Part shown: positions 28,101 through 36,840 of the stretch, one piece after another
Layout of the letters: every line of letters begins with the position of its first letter
Numbering within the stretch: the stretch's first letter is position 1
Assembly (NCBI RefSeq): GCF_020536995.1
Contig: NC_068359.1
Coordinates: forward strand, 108,471,582-108,535,581
DNA: 64,000 nt
Direction of reading: 5' to 3'
DNA from: Dreissena polymorpha
Taxonomy: Eukaryota; Mollusca; Bivalvia; Myida; Dreissenidae
Position numbers and translations under genes: made by a program
Notes under the pieces: generated by a model
What the model was told of the DNA's origin: nothing
Databases searched by the model: none
Seen by the model: only the letters and a program-made list of their open reading frames with translations

Positions 28101-31100
28101 TGTCTCCACAAAGCCTACGTGGTGCTTGTTGTACATGTCATTATGTGATTGTGTCTCCACAAAGCCTACGTGTTGCTCGTTGTACGTCATTATGTGATTG
28201 TGTCTCCACAAAGCCTACGTGGTGCTCGTTGTACATGTCATTATGTGATTGTGTCTCCTCAAAGCCTACGTGGTGCTCGTTGTACATGTCATTATGTGAT
28301 TGTGTCTCCACAAAGCCTACGTGGTGCTCGTTGTACATGTCATTATGTGATTGTGTCTTCACAAAGCCTACGTGGTGCTCGTTGTACATGTCATTATGTG
28401 ATTGTGTCTCCTCAAAGCCTACGTGGTGCTCGTTGTACATGTCATTATGTGATTGTGTCTCCACAAAGCCTACGTGGTGCTCGTTGTACATGTCATTATG
28501 TGATTGTGTCTCCACAAAGCCTACGTGGTGCTCGTTGTACATGTCATTATGTGATTGTGTCTCCACAAAGCCTACGTGGTGCTCGTTGTACATGTCATTA
28601 TGTGATTGTGTCTCCACAAAGCCTATGTGGTGCTCGTTGTACATGTCATTATGTGATTGTGTCTCCACAAAGCCTACGTGGTGCTCGTTGTACATGTCAT
28701 TATGTGATTGTGTCTCCACAAAGCCTATGTGGTGCTCGTTGTACATGTCATTATGTGATTGTGTCTCCACAAAGCCTACGTGGTGCTCGTTGTACATGTC
28801 ATTATGTGATTGTGTCTTCACAAAGCCTACGTGGTGCTCGTTGTACATGTCATTATGTGATTGTGTCTCCACAAAGCCTACGTGGTGCTCGTTGTACATG
28901 TCATTATGTGATTGTGTCTCCACAAAGCCTACGTGGTGCTCGTTGTACATGTCATTATGTGATTGTGTCTTCACAAAGCCTATGTGGTGCTCGTTGTACA
29001 TGTCATTATGTGATTGTGTCTCCACAAAGCCTACGTGGTGCTCGTTGTACATGTCATTATGTGATTGTGTCTCCACAAAGCCTACGTGGTGCTCGTTGTA
29101 CATGTCATTATGTGATTGTGTCTCCACAAAGCCTACGTGGTGCTCGTTGTACATGTCATTATGCGATTGTGTCTCCACAAAGCCTACGTGTTGCTCGTTG
29201 TACATGTCATTATGTGATTGTGTCTCCACAAAGCCTACGTGGTGCTCGTTGTACATGTCATTATGTGATTGTGTCTCCTCAAAGCCTACGTGTTGGTCGT
29301 TGTACATGTCATTATGTGATTGTGTCTCCACAAAGCCTACGTGTTGGTCGTTGTACATGTCATTATGTGATTGTGTCTCCACAAAGCCTACGTGGTGCTC
29401 TTGTACATGTCATTATGTGATTGTGTCTCCACAAAGCCTACGTGGTGCTCGTTGTACATGTCATTATGTGATTGTGTCTCCACAAAGCCTACATGTTGCT
29501 CGTTGTACATGTCATTATGTGATTGTGTCTCCACAAAGCCTACGTGGTGCTCGTTGTACATGTCATTATGCTATTGTGTCTCCACAAAGCCTACGTGGTG
29601 CTCGTTGTACATGTTGCAGTCATTTGGACAGTAAGACAGTGGAAGGGTTCAGCACCACGGGCTACTTCTGTCCACAGTGCAAGAGTAAATACTGCGAACT
29701 GCCCGTAGAGTGTAAAGCATGTGGTAGGTACATCGCCCATTCTTTCTGAGTAATTTGTGTAAGGCATGTGATAGGTACATTGCCCATAGCTTCTGAGTAA
29801 TTTGTGTAAGGCATGTGGTAGGTACATTGCCCATTCTTTCTGAGTAATTTGTGTAAGGCATGTGGTAGGTACATTGCCAATAGTGCCTGAGTAATTTGTG
29901 TAAGGCATGTGGTAGGTACATTGCCCATACTTTCTTAGTAATTTGTGTAAGGCATGCGGTAGGTACATTGCCCATAGTGCCTGAGTAATTTGTGTAAGGC
30001 ATGTGGTAGGTACATTGCCCATACTTAATGAGTAATTTGTGTAAGGCATGTGGTAGGTACATGGCCCATAGCGCCTGAGTAATTTGTGTAAGGCATGTGG
30101 TAGGTACATTGCCCATACTTTTTGAGTCATTTGTGTAAGGCATGTGGTAGGTACATTGCCCATATTTTCTGAGTAATTTGTGTAAGGCATGTGGTAGGTA
30201 CATGGCCCATTGCGTCTGTGAATTTGTGTAAGGCATGTGGTAGGTACATTGTCCATAGCGTCTGAGTAATTGGTGTAAGGCATTTGGTAGTTACATCGCC
30301 CATAGTGTCTTGAGTAATTTTTACTGCTTAATTCATCAGAATACCAGTAAAGTGCCAAGAGTCATCAGAAAAAGTAACACTTTGCTGTGTCTGGTGTTAC
30401 AAGTTATGTTGATACTTTGAGTTGAAATGCTCTAGAGTGTGGTATTATAATGAGATTGTGTTTGGTGTACCATTTTGCATCCATACTTATTAAAAACAGT
30501 AGGCATAAGTTATGTTTTATGACTGTCAAGTGTTTGTTTGGTTAAGAATATTATTAGTGTCTCTCTAAAGTGTATCTGCAACTATTTGACCCCCGAGTCA
30601 TGTGAAAATGAGTTTTGTTGTATATGCAGCCAAGGTAGTGCAAGACCAGCCTGCGCAATTGTGCAGTCTGGTCATTAGCTACCCTTTTCTCTAGTGAGAC
30701 CAAAAACCCCGCATAATCTTATAGCAGAAAGCATAGCTCCTGACCAGACGACGCCATTGCGCAGGCTTGAATTGAGTTAACGCTGTCCGCATATAGCATA
30801 AGACCCACTTTTGCATGACGCGGGTCGTTTTGCACATTTGTTGACTATCCTAGAATAGTTTCACCTTTCAAATCGTTGGTACATATCAGGTCTGACGCTG
30901 GTGTCTGCCCCACACTTGGCTCGCTCCTACCATCATTTGTTCCCACTGGATCAGTCCATAGAAATGTCAAGTGCAGACTTTGACCCTGGACAAAATATGT
31001 AAGTAATGGAGGCTTGTTCTGGAAGACTGGGCCTGATGTGTGTGCTTATAGTTTTTCCCAGACTAGCCTGTGCTGAACGCTCAACTTTTAACAAAAGTTT

Positions 31101-32224
31101 CGTTTTAAGGAATCTCTCTTAAGGGAAAATTCAGTCTGGGTGTAAAGTGTCTTTCCTGATAAGCCTGTGCTGACTGCGTAGGCTAACCTGGGAAGACACT
31201 TTACATACATGCATATTATTCCCAGAACGGGTCTCACTGTATGTGATATAATACTGTGAGAATGATTCAGAATCAATAAAAAAGTAATGGGATAAGGCTC
31301 AAAATGATCTTAGATAGTGGACCAATGAAATTCAACTCTTAAGCATTTTCAATGTTATTTTAAGTACATATGGAGATTGAAACATTTTTTAATCATGAAG
31401 TAAGTGGTTTGTAATGTACTTAAATTTTGAATCCGAAGTTTTACCATCAGTGTTCTATTAAAATAAGCTTTCTACAACTGAATCTCAATGTTATTCAATC
31501 AATGCAATCCATGAAACATTTTTGAAAAATTATTGAAGGAAATATTCAAGACCTTACGAGTCACTAGATTTCCGTCCAAGAATGAGTTAATGTAAGTGTG
31601 GAGTATGGTGAAATGGGCATTCAACCTTACTTTATATCTTCAAGTGTCTTTAATCATTAAACTGATCACTACTTTAAGGTGACCATATGTGATAAATATT
31701 GTTTTATCTTTTTCAGATATTGTTATGGTTGTCAGATTAAGATTCGAGATCCCACCGTAAGTATCTTGTACAGAAGGATGGGCCATAATTATTCATAATA
31801 TTTACTGTACATTTGCTTAATAATTTAAGCCATCGAGTAGTTCTAGTAAAGAATTGATGGTAGAATTATATTTTTAATGCCATGTTTGATTATTATGGTC
31901 TATGGAAATGAACATTTTAAGAAGGGTTATAAATATATGTAGTATATATTAATTGTGCTTACTGATAGTTTATGGTAACATGTTTCTCACAGCTTCATAT
32001 ATATTGGTATAACTGTTAAAATGACTGGTATAATATTTACTGATATAACTGTTGTATCTTCTGGTATAACTAGTGCAGTTGTCTGGTTGTAGGTATACAG
32101 ATGCAGAAGATGCAACAACCTGTTCTGTATAGACTGCGATATCTTTGTCCACGAGACCCTTCATTCGTGCCCTGGATGTGCATGCTCCAGGAAGACACAG
32201 ACTTCTGAGGCAGTGTTCATTTGA
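6966..32224 (+). CDS. GTF2H2: General transcription factor IIH subunit 2 (p44/SSL1)
   Basis: p44 is a core TFIIH subunit that binds and stimulates the XPD helicase in transcription initiation and nucleotide-excision repair. Thirteen exons: 6966-7021, 9766-9881, 10161-10247, 11282-11387, 12855-12960, 13588-13678, 14987-15074, 19402-19478, 20214-20299, 29620-29723, 30890-30998, 31717-31756, 32093-32224 (TGA). All junctions are GT-AG and the phases agree. The protein starts [12 protein letters not shown]. It continues with a von Willebrand A-like (Ssl1) domain having the DMSAS motif near residue 66, then [32 protein letters not shown] and [10 protein letters not shown]. It ends in the zinc-binding C4 region ([38 protein letters not shown]). 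The length of about 398 residues matches human p44 (395). One extra base lies in exon 2 (see finding). Introns 4, 6, 8, 9 and 10 are filled by minisatellites. Confidence 0.95.
7612..9022. mobile_element. hAT-like non-autonomous element nested in another element
   Basis: The ends are CAGTGCTCCAGCTAGC and, inverted, GCTGGCTGGAGCACTG, which differ by one base. CAGTG fits the YARNG start typical of hAT transposons. Just inside both ends are CCCCTCTA and 'aaatgccc' subterminal motifs. No transposase is visible. The flanks are AT-rich and no perfect 8-bp duplication is seen next to both ends; TATATTAA occurs directly left and 10 bp to the right. Confidence 0.6.
8700..8965. repeat. 162-bp tandem duplication inside the hAT-like element
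   Basis: ACTAGTGTTTACAATTAATA and the sequence after it, through AAATGCCCTATT, occur twice 162 bp apart with few differences. It is an internal duplication of the subterminal region of the element at 7612-9022. Confidence 0.85.
9766..9881 (+). CDS. GTF2H2: GTF2H2 exon 2 with an apparent one-base insertion
   Basis: From 9767 the exon reads [16 protein letters not shown], and from 9816 it reads [19 protein letters not shown] then LGM, together matching residues about 20-57 of p44. A single T at 9815 separates the two parts, so the frame set by exon 1 meets TGA at 9815-9817. No alternative AG in or near the exon restores the frame, because the required frame carries TAG at 9810-9812. The total exon length (1198 bases) is one more than a multiple of three, which supports exactly one extra base. 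Confidence 0.85.
10501..10984. repeat. Dispersed bivalve-type repeat with two internal units
   Basis: It opens at TTACACCCCACAAATAAAG, has a GTCTGTCTGTCGG tract, then two diverged units of about 170 bp containing TTCACCAAACTTG and GGTCACTTAGTGCG, and ends at GACAAAGCTCTAGTTT. It is non-coding and lies in GTF2H2 intron 3. Intron 2 (9882-10160) and the rest of intron 3 hold nothing recognisable. Confidence 0.6.
11590..12854 (+). repeat. ~82-bp minisatellite of an intron-exon junction (15 decoy acceptors)
   Basis: Fifteen tandem units precede exon 5 of GTF2H2. Each contains GAGCCTTGTTCTTGCAG then GTAATC, a stretch matching the first ~40 bases of exon 5 (GTAACCCCAGGCGTCACAT), and ACTGAAGTCAATTACTGGTAC. 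The last copy is the genuine acceptor at 12854. The decoy AGs fall about 82 bp apart from near 11625 to 12775. Each decoy exon start would meet an in-frame TGA about 45 bases on (the TGA of AAACTGAAG). Confidence 0.92.
13063..13140. repeat. (AT)n microsatellite
   Basis: An AT dinucleotide run of about 78 bp in GTF2H2 intron 5. The rest of that intron (12961-13587) shows no other structure. Confidence 0.95.
13658..14135 (+). repeat. 54-bp minisatellite copied from the exon 6 donor (9 donors)
   Basis: The last 21 bases of exon 6 (GACATCCTGGAGACAGTCAAG) and the first 33 of intron 6 are repeated at an exact 54-bp period. GTAATA donors fall at 13679, 13733, 13787, 13841, 13895, 13949, 14003, 14057 and 14111. 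The first is the conserved one; reading past it meets TGA at the eighth codon. ORFs on the minus strand here are by-products. The rest of the intron (14136-14986) is AT-rich with nothing recognisable. Confidence 0.95.
15085..15345. repeat. Palindromic SINE-like repeat, diverged
   Basis: It shares with other copies in the window GCATGTGCTTTAAGTG, TAGCCTGTGCAGTCTGCA, GGCTAATCTTGG and ATGCATTAAGTGCCGTTTTC, arranged as inverted halves. It lies at the start of GTF2H2 intron 7. Confidence 0.55.
15830..16215. repeat. Dispersed repeat with GGCTGGCTGG tract and two ~150-bp units
   Basis: It opens with ACCAGGTTTTCCGAAGGAAA and a G/C-rich GGCTGGCTGGCGGG tract, then two units containing ACTATGTC and TTTTAAAATC and CATTTGTTCACCATCAT. 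It is non-coding, in GTF2H2 intron 7. Part of a second element may continue to about 16390. Confidence 0.6.
16541..17760. repeat. Dispersed repeat with ~160-bp internal tandem units
   Basis: It opens TATGCCCCCAGAACAAAGG with TCTCGGGGCATA inverted behind it, then a GTCCGTCCGTCTGTCTG tract and about seven units of 160 bp built on CAGATCTTCACCAAACTTC, ATGTGTAAGGCAATAACATC and CACTCCTGAGTTACGGC. It is non-coding and in GTF2H2 intron 7. Short ORFs in it have no coding character. Confidence 0.7.
17814..18114. repeat. Dispersed TATGCCC-type repeat
   Basis: It opens TTATGCCCTGGGTAGGG, has GTCTGTCC-type runs, a GACCTTGAATTAAGGGTCA stretch, and ends GGCATATGTCTTCCG...ACAGCTCTTGTTTA. Single-unit version of the family seen elsewhere in this window. 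Confidence 0.6.
18721..19027. repeat. Dispersed repeat with a triplicated 19-bp end
   Basis: It opens TTATGCCTGTCTGTC and holds TCAAAGGTCAAGATCACTG. The typical 3' end, GCGCAGTAGGGGGCATTGTG then TTTCACAAACACAGC, is present three times in tandem (about 18966-19020) before CTCTTGTTTTG. Confidence 0.65.
19421..19610 (+). repeat. 58-bp repeat of the exon 8 donor (3 donors)
   Basis: The end of GTF2H2 exon 8 (AGCCCGCCCCCTGCCCAG) and the first 34 bases of intron 8 (GTGAGTAAACATAAAGCTTG...) recur twice. GTGAGT donors fall at 19479, 19537 and 19595, exactly 58 bp apart. Only the first keeps the conserved peptide (SPPPAQ); reading on meets TAA within about ten codons. Confidence 0.92.
19740..19932. 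repeat. Short copy of the TATGCCCC-type repeat family
   Basis: It has a G9 run, TCGAAGAAGAGGGGG, AAGGTCAAAGTCAATGTC, TTCAAGGTCAAAGGTC and the end GGGGGCATTGTGTTTCTGGC...ACATCTCTTGTTT. It is in GTF2H2 intron 8. Confidence 0.6.
20865..21120. repeat. Palindromic SINE-like repeat bordering the 51-bp array
   Basis: It contains GAGCTTAATGCTTGTGTG, CTGATTAGCCTTTGCAG, GAGACTTTCCGCC, and on the other half TGTGGACTGCACAGGATAA and TTTAAGCCCTGTTTTCC, ending AGAGCAAGGCTCAC. It lies in GTF2H2 intron 9 directly before the array. The earlier part of the intron (20300-20864) shows nothing recognisable. Confidence 0.6.
21121..29612. repeat. 51-bp satellite-like array in GTF2H2 intron 9 (~166 copies)
   Basis: The head-to-tail unit reads TGTACATGTCATTATGTGAT, then TGTGTCTCCACAAAGCC, then TACGTGGTGCTCGT. 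Copies differ at a handful of positions only (CTCC/CTTC, CACA/CTCA, TACG/TACA/TATG, GTGG/GTTG, CTCG/CTCA/CTTG, ATGTG/ATGCG), in shuffled combinations. A few units are 2 bp shorter (near 21450, 22010, 22265, 27870, 28025, 29400) and one lacks more (28184). These sit near the ends, while 22253-27856 is unbroken. The last unit ends 7 bases before the acceptor of exon 10. The unit has no stop in several frames on either strand, which explains ORFs of up to 1987 codons; I see no coding evidence. Confidence 0.97.
29710..30300 (+). repeat. 47-bp minisatellite copied from the exon 10 donor (~12 donors)
   Basis: The last 14 bases of GTF2H2 exon 10 (GTGTAAAGCATGTG) and the start of intron 10 (GTAGGTACATCGCCCATT...) recur at a 47-bp period: donors at 29724, 29771 (ATAGGT variant), 29818, 29865, 29912 and onward to about 30290. 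Only the first has the conserved exon before it; read-through meets TGA in the ninth codon. Confidence 0.93.
30640..30830. repeat. Palindromic dispersed repeat
   Basis: Inverted halves share CCAGCCTGCGCAATTGTGCA on the left and GACGCCATTGCGCAGGCTTG on the right. Short non-coding element in GTF2H2 intron 10. Confidence 0.5.
31010..31230. repeat. Palindromic SINE-like repeat
   Basis: It starts GGCTTGTTCTGGAAGACTGG and ends with GTAGGCTAACCTGGGAAGAC and TTCCCAGAACGGGTCTCAC. Inverted halves surround an AAGGAATCTCTCTTAAGG centre. GTF2H2 intron 11. Confidence 0.6.
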
Positions 32225-32540
32225 GCCTCGTTCTTGGAAAACAGGGCTAGATGCATGTGCGTCAAGTGTCGTCACAGATTAGCCTGTGCAGAAAGCACAA
32301 ACTGGGCTAGATGCATGTGTGTCAAGTGTCGTCCCAGATTAGCCTGTGCAGAAAGCACAGGTTAATCAGGGACGACACTTTCTGCTTTCACTGGATTTTC
32401 ACAAAGAAGAAACTTCTTTTTTAGAAAATATACCATAAAAGCAGAAAGTGTACTTCCTGATAAGCCTGTGCAGACTGCACAGGCTAATCAGGGAATACCC
32501 TTTATGCACATGAAGTTAGCCCAGTTTTAGTAGAAGGCGG
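32222..32540. repeat. Palindromic SINE-like repeat abutting the GTF2H2 stop codon
   Basis: It runs from TGAGCCTCGTTCTTGG to AGTAGAAGGCGGCTCATTT. A partial tandem copy of the left end (GGGCTAGATGCATGTG twice, about 68 bp apart) precedes the full palindrome with GACGACACTTTCTGC and TAAGCCTGTGCAGACTGCAC. The TGA of GTF2H2 is at 32222-32224, at its left edge. Confidence 0.7.
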
Positions 32541-32616
32541 CTCATTTGATGTTACATCCTGTGAAGTGTTACCTCCTGTTTGGCGGCTTGATTGAAGAAG
32601 GGACATTCCCATTGTA

Positions 32617-32800
32617 GATTGTGTCTAATACCTTACATATTGTGTCTAATACCTTACATATTGTGTCTAATACCTTACATATTGTGTCTAATACCTTACA
32701 TATTGTGTCTAATACCTTACATATTGTTCATTGTAGATTGTGTCTAATACCTTACATATTGTTCATTGTAGATTGTGTCTAATACCTTACATATTGTTCA
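32617..32800. repeat. 21-bp minisatellite
   Basis: TATTGTGTCTAATACCTTACA repeats about five times at 21 bp, then twice more with a TTCATTGTAGA insertion. It lies after GTF2H2. The stretch 32801-33349 holds loosely repeated 'gccaaaatg..cctat' phrases and no gene. Confidence 0.85.
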
Positions 32801-33349
32801 TTGAAATTCGAAATGACCTATCAGCATAAGTGCCAAGATGGCCTATAAGCCCTACAGACTTCTTTACAGATGAATGTGCATCGAAAGTGAAAATGACATG
32901 TCAGCATGTGTCAGCATATGTGTAGAAAACAACTGTAAGCCCTTGTCTTTGTTTTATGAAAGCCAAAATGGCCTATTAACATATCTGCAAAGACGTCTGA
33001 TAACCCTTAATTGGCCTCACCAGTTCATTGTCCAGTGAAAGCCAAAATGTCCAATCAGTATGTGTACAAATGTGGCTAATGAGCCTCTCTGACCGTGAAC
33101 AGATAATTGTAATACTTAAGCCCGAATGGTTTATCAGCAAATAAGTCTCAATAGCTGATTGTTCCATGAACGCCAAAATGCCCTATGAACATGCATGGCA
33201 GATAAGACCTTGGTCTCAAATGACAAAGTCGTCAAAACATGCTAGTAACTTATTTCTTTTCTGAACAGATATTCATAATGTTCATTTTGTGTTGGTAAAT
33301 CACTGCCCTAAAACAAAGATAATTCAATATCTTATGATGTTTGTAGCTT

Positions 33350-33696
33350 TTTATGCCCCCTGTAAGGTGGCATATAGCAGTTGAACTTTCAGTCCGTCTG
33401 TCTGTCTGTCTGTGTGTCCGTCCGAAAACTTTAACATTGGCCATAACTTTTGCATTATTGGAGATAGCAACTTGATATTTGGCATGCATGTGCATCTCAT
33501 GAAGCAGCACATTTTGAGTGATGAAAGGTTAAGGTCATCCTTCAAGGTCAAGAGTAAAAAATACAATCCAAGGGAAGAAATAAGCTTTAAAAGGGAGATA
33601 TTTTCTAAACCTGCCAAATGATATACATGTATTGAAATTTTATTTCAAAGCGGCGCAATAGGGGGTATTGTGTTTCTGACAAACACATCTCTTGTT
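33350..33696. repeat. Complete TATGCCCC-type short dispersed repeat
   Basis: A compact copy of about 345 bp: TTATGCCCCCTGTAAGGTGG, a GTCTGTCTGTCTGTG tract, TTGATATTTGGCATGCATGT, AAGGTCATCCTTCAAGGTCA, and the end GGGGGTATTGTGTTTCTGAC...CACATCTCTTGTTTG. No ORF. Confidence 0.75.
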
Positions 33697-33829
33697 TGAC
33701 GTAAAAACGACCGATGATTTTAAAGTTTACTAACGAGAGCTGTCATCTATTCAACTGAATGTTTGAAACAGTACAGACTTTTGTGGCATTAATAGTTGCA
33801 ATATTATACTCGAGCTCTGTAGTTTTGAA

Positions 33830-34385
33830 CATCTGGAAAGCCTGGTTCTGGAAAACCGTGCTTAATGCATGTGAGTAGTGTCACCCCAGACAAGCCTGCG
33901 CGGTCCGTACGGGCTAATCAGGGACGACACTTCCAGCTTTTATAAAAAAAACATTCTTTTGAAGTAAGCCTCTTCTTAGCAGAAAGTCCAGATTAGGCAG
34001 ACAGTGTCGTCCCTGATTAGGCAGACAGTGTCGTCCCTGATAAGGCAGACAGTGTCGTCCCTGATAAGGCAGACAGTGTCGTCCCTGATTAGGCAGACAG
34101 TGTCGTCCCTGATAAGGCAGACAGTGTCGTCCCTGATTAGGCAGACAGTGTCGTCCCTGATTAGGCAGACAGTGTCGTCCCTGATAAGGCAGACAGTGTC
34201 GTCCCTGATTAGGCAGACAGTGTCGTCCCTGATAAGGCAGACAGTGTCGTCCCTGATAAGGCAGACAGTGTCGTCCCTGATAAGGCAGACAGTGTCGTCC
34301 CTGATAAGCCGGTGCAGACGACACTTGCTTATCTGGGACGGCACTTCAATGTACATGCACTAAGCCCAAATATCCCAGGTCGAGG
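33830..34385. repeat. Palindromic SINE-like repeat with an internal 24-bp array
   Basis: The ends are GCCTGGTTCTGGAAAACCG and AATATCCCAGGTCGAGGC. Between them a 24-bp unit, AGGCAGACAGTGTCGTCCCT followed by GATT or GATA, repeats about 13 times (33993-34305). That unit is itself part of the repeat's right arm, so the array grew inside the element. ORFs in three frames are by-products. Confidence 0.85.
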
Positions 34386-34632
34386 CACTGTAAGTCTGAA
34401 ACGTATGAACAAACATTGATCTTTTGTATGAATTGTTTGTTAAAGATTTGCCTGTTGTCGTTGCATTTGCGTGTGTATTTGCTCATACATTTGTATGATA
34501 ATAAAGACGTTTACACTTTAATTTTCATTTTTTTGCCTAAAGAAGGTGAACCCTCCACAGTGGACGTGAACGGACTTAAACTACACTACAATTGTTTAAC
34601 TTAACGAAACACTATTCTCGACGCTTTGAGTC

Positions 34633-36840
34633 TTTTATGCTCAACTGATTTGCTCAATGTGATGTCCATCGTGCATCGTCTGTCGTCTAAGTTTACCTTG
34701 TGAACACTTTTCTAATAATTTCTTGGGCGAGTTCGAAAATGGTTTCGGTAAAACAAATTGCCGCTATGGGACGGCGAAACTCTTCCAAATACGGCTATTG
34801 TGAATGATATCGCAGCCGAATTAGATAATGATTCCAGACGTTAGAAAAAAATGCTACCAGGAGTAGGGACGATAGTAAAACATTGTTAACCCTCTTAAAG
34901 TCGGCTTAACTCGTATGCTCAATCGCCATGAAACGTGCAAAGAGTATACACTTGTTCTGGAAGCATAACAAAATCCCTTCAGAGCAGTTACGTTCCTTCA
35001 GGTCTCGGGTGAGCGACCTAGAGCTTTCGGTTCTCTTATTTATAGCCTTGTGAAGACAGACCCAAATAAAGGCCGATGTAAACGCGATGAAAAAAAAAAA
35101 TTACAAGTCTTATTTTAAAACAAGCTTGTGAAATTTCAAGCCACTCATATTTTAAATAAAAGCATATATGCCACGCCTAGTAGTGATAAAAGAACACTTC
35201 TGGCCTGAAGATAATGTAATAGTATTTTTTAAATGAACTTCATTATTAGCAACATAAAATAACCGCTTCAAGTTTCGTATTTAAACGTGTCAACCCATTT
35301 TTCTTGTAAAAAAATCTCCGTTGAGTGTAACTGATTCCTTCTTTAGAACATGATAACTCGTATCGTCGAAATTTAAATAATTCATGACAACATTCTTTTA
35401 GTATTGGTAATTACGTGTAAGAAATTGATGAGTCGTTTGTTAAAATACTTTGCGACATTGACATAACATAAAATAACACGTAACTAACGAGACTATTTTA
35501 AAATAAACATGTGTCATAACTTTAAAACGCTGTAAACAAATATCGCCCCAGGTATCGATGAGAATCAAGTGGTAACAGTTTTATATGGTTGTGCATGTAT
35601 TTTTGCATTTTGCCAAAGGGCAATTGCAAATTACTTACATTTACCGTAAAATATAAGGGCAAATCAAATTAAACTGTTACAAAGAGATAAAGGCTGAAAT
35701 AAAAAATAACTTTCGCTACGACCCACGACATCACTAAAGTCCTTCGTTCACAAAAAACTACGCCTACATCATTTCTTTGTCAACACAAATATGAACTTCT
35801 CCATTATAATCTTTCACACAACATTGAACAACCATCAGTTTATTTCCAAAACAAAAGGGATCAATGTCTGAAGACGCTCACCTGAGAAGTCAAAGAACAA
35901 CTGTTCTTAGCAGGAAGTGTTGAGAAGGCTTCACAATAGCTTTGTAAGGAAATCTGCCCGAACACATGGCAGCCATGTTTTTTTTTACCTAACTAAATCA
36001 TTTTCTAACGCGGCCCCCGCTATCAAAATAACACATTCGTTTTATGTTCTGAGCAAGTTTCATTATTAGTGTGTCAAACAATTTGACTTCAAAAGAGTTC
36101 AAATGCTTTTACTGTAATCATATAAGGAAATATGACCAGCATCATGGTGGCAATGATTTTCTATGTACTGGTGCCATATCACATCCGCCAAATTTCATGA
36201 AGAATGAGAAAATATAATTCCGAGTGAGTTCACAAGCTTTTTCTATCGTTTGAGCTAATGACCAAGTTTTTTACCTGTATGACCAATATCGAACTCTGCC
36301 GAGAGATCATTGAGATAATATTCTGCTCAAGTTTCATTCATAAATTTTCCTATTGAGTGTTCACAGTTTCTTTCTTAAATTTGACAAATGACCTAAATGT
36401 TGGACCCCTATTTCATAGTTTCGAACTCGGTCGATATATATACTTGTAAACAGATCAAGATACATGTGGCTGAATGTTAACATGCTGTCTTTGTTTTAGG
36501 TGACCTAGTGACCTTATTAAAGAACCCACATGACCCATTGAAAAACTAGGTCGTCATTCGGACAAATGATCTGACTAAGTTTCCTAATGAGTAACAATCG
36601 ATGTGACTTCTGGATTGGCTTATAGTGTTTGACCATACGTGACCCAGTTTCTAAATCACATGAGATACTATGGGGACAATGAACACACGAAGTTTCGTAA
36701 AGATTTGTGTCTACAAGCTTTTTCTCAAATTTTACTAAATGACCTAGATGATTTTGAACCCACGTGACCCAGTTTCCAACTCGGCAATAAATGTAACAAA
36801 AGGCGATCACACAAGCTCACCATGATGAGCTAAAATTTGA
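34633..36840. repeat. Region derived from an old, long dispersed repeat
   Basis: It starts TTTATGCTCAACTGATTTGC with a 'ccatcgtgcatcgtctgtcg' stretch and contains many diverged phrases such as AGTTTCGAACTCGG, TTTCATGAAGAATGAG and GACCTAGTGACC. I see no gene. The stretch 36841-37700 has nothing I can name, and a short ORF ending near 34604 after a possible acceptor is unexplained. Confidence 0.35.

Noticed and set aside
21121-29612. CRISPR-like regular repeats
   Set aside because: There are no spacers: units are contiguous, near-identical throughout, and lie in a eukaryotic intron.
21003-29749. Very long ORFs (up to 1987 codons) on both strands of the 51-bp array
   Set aside because: They arise because a 51-bp unit without stops is repeated. 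The array lies between conserved, phase-matched GTF2H2 exons 9 and 10, so it is intron.
29591-30358. Minus-strand ORFs opposite GTF2H2 exon 10 and intron 10
   Set aside because: By-products of the 47-bp array on the opposite strand of a conserved exon.
33914-34363. ORFs in three frames with repeated short peptides
   Set aside because: By-products of the 24-bp array inside a SINE-like repeat.
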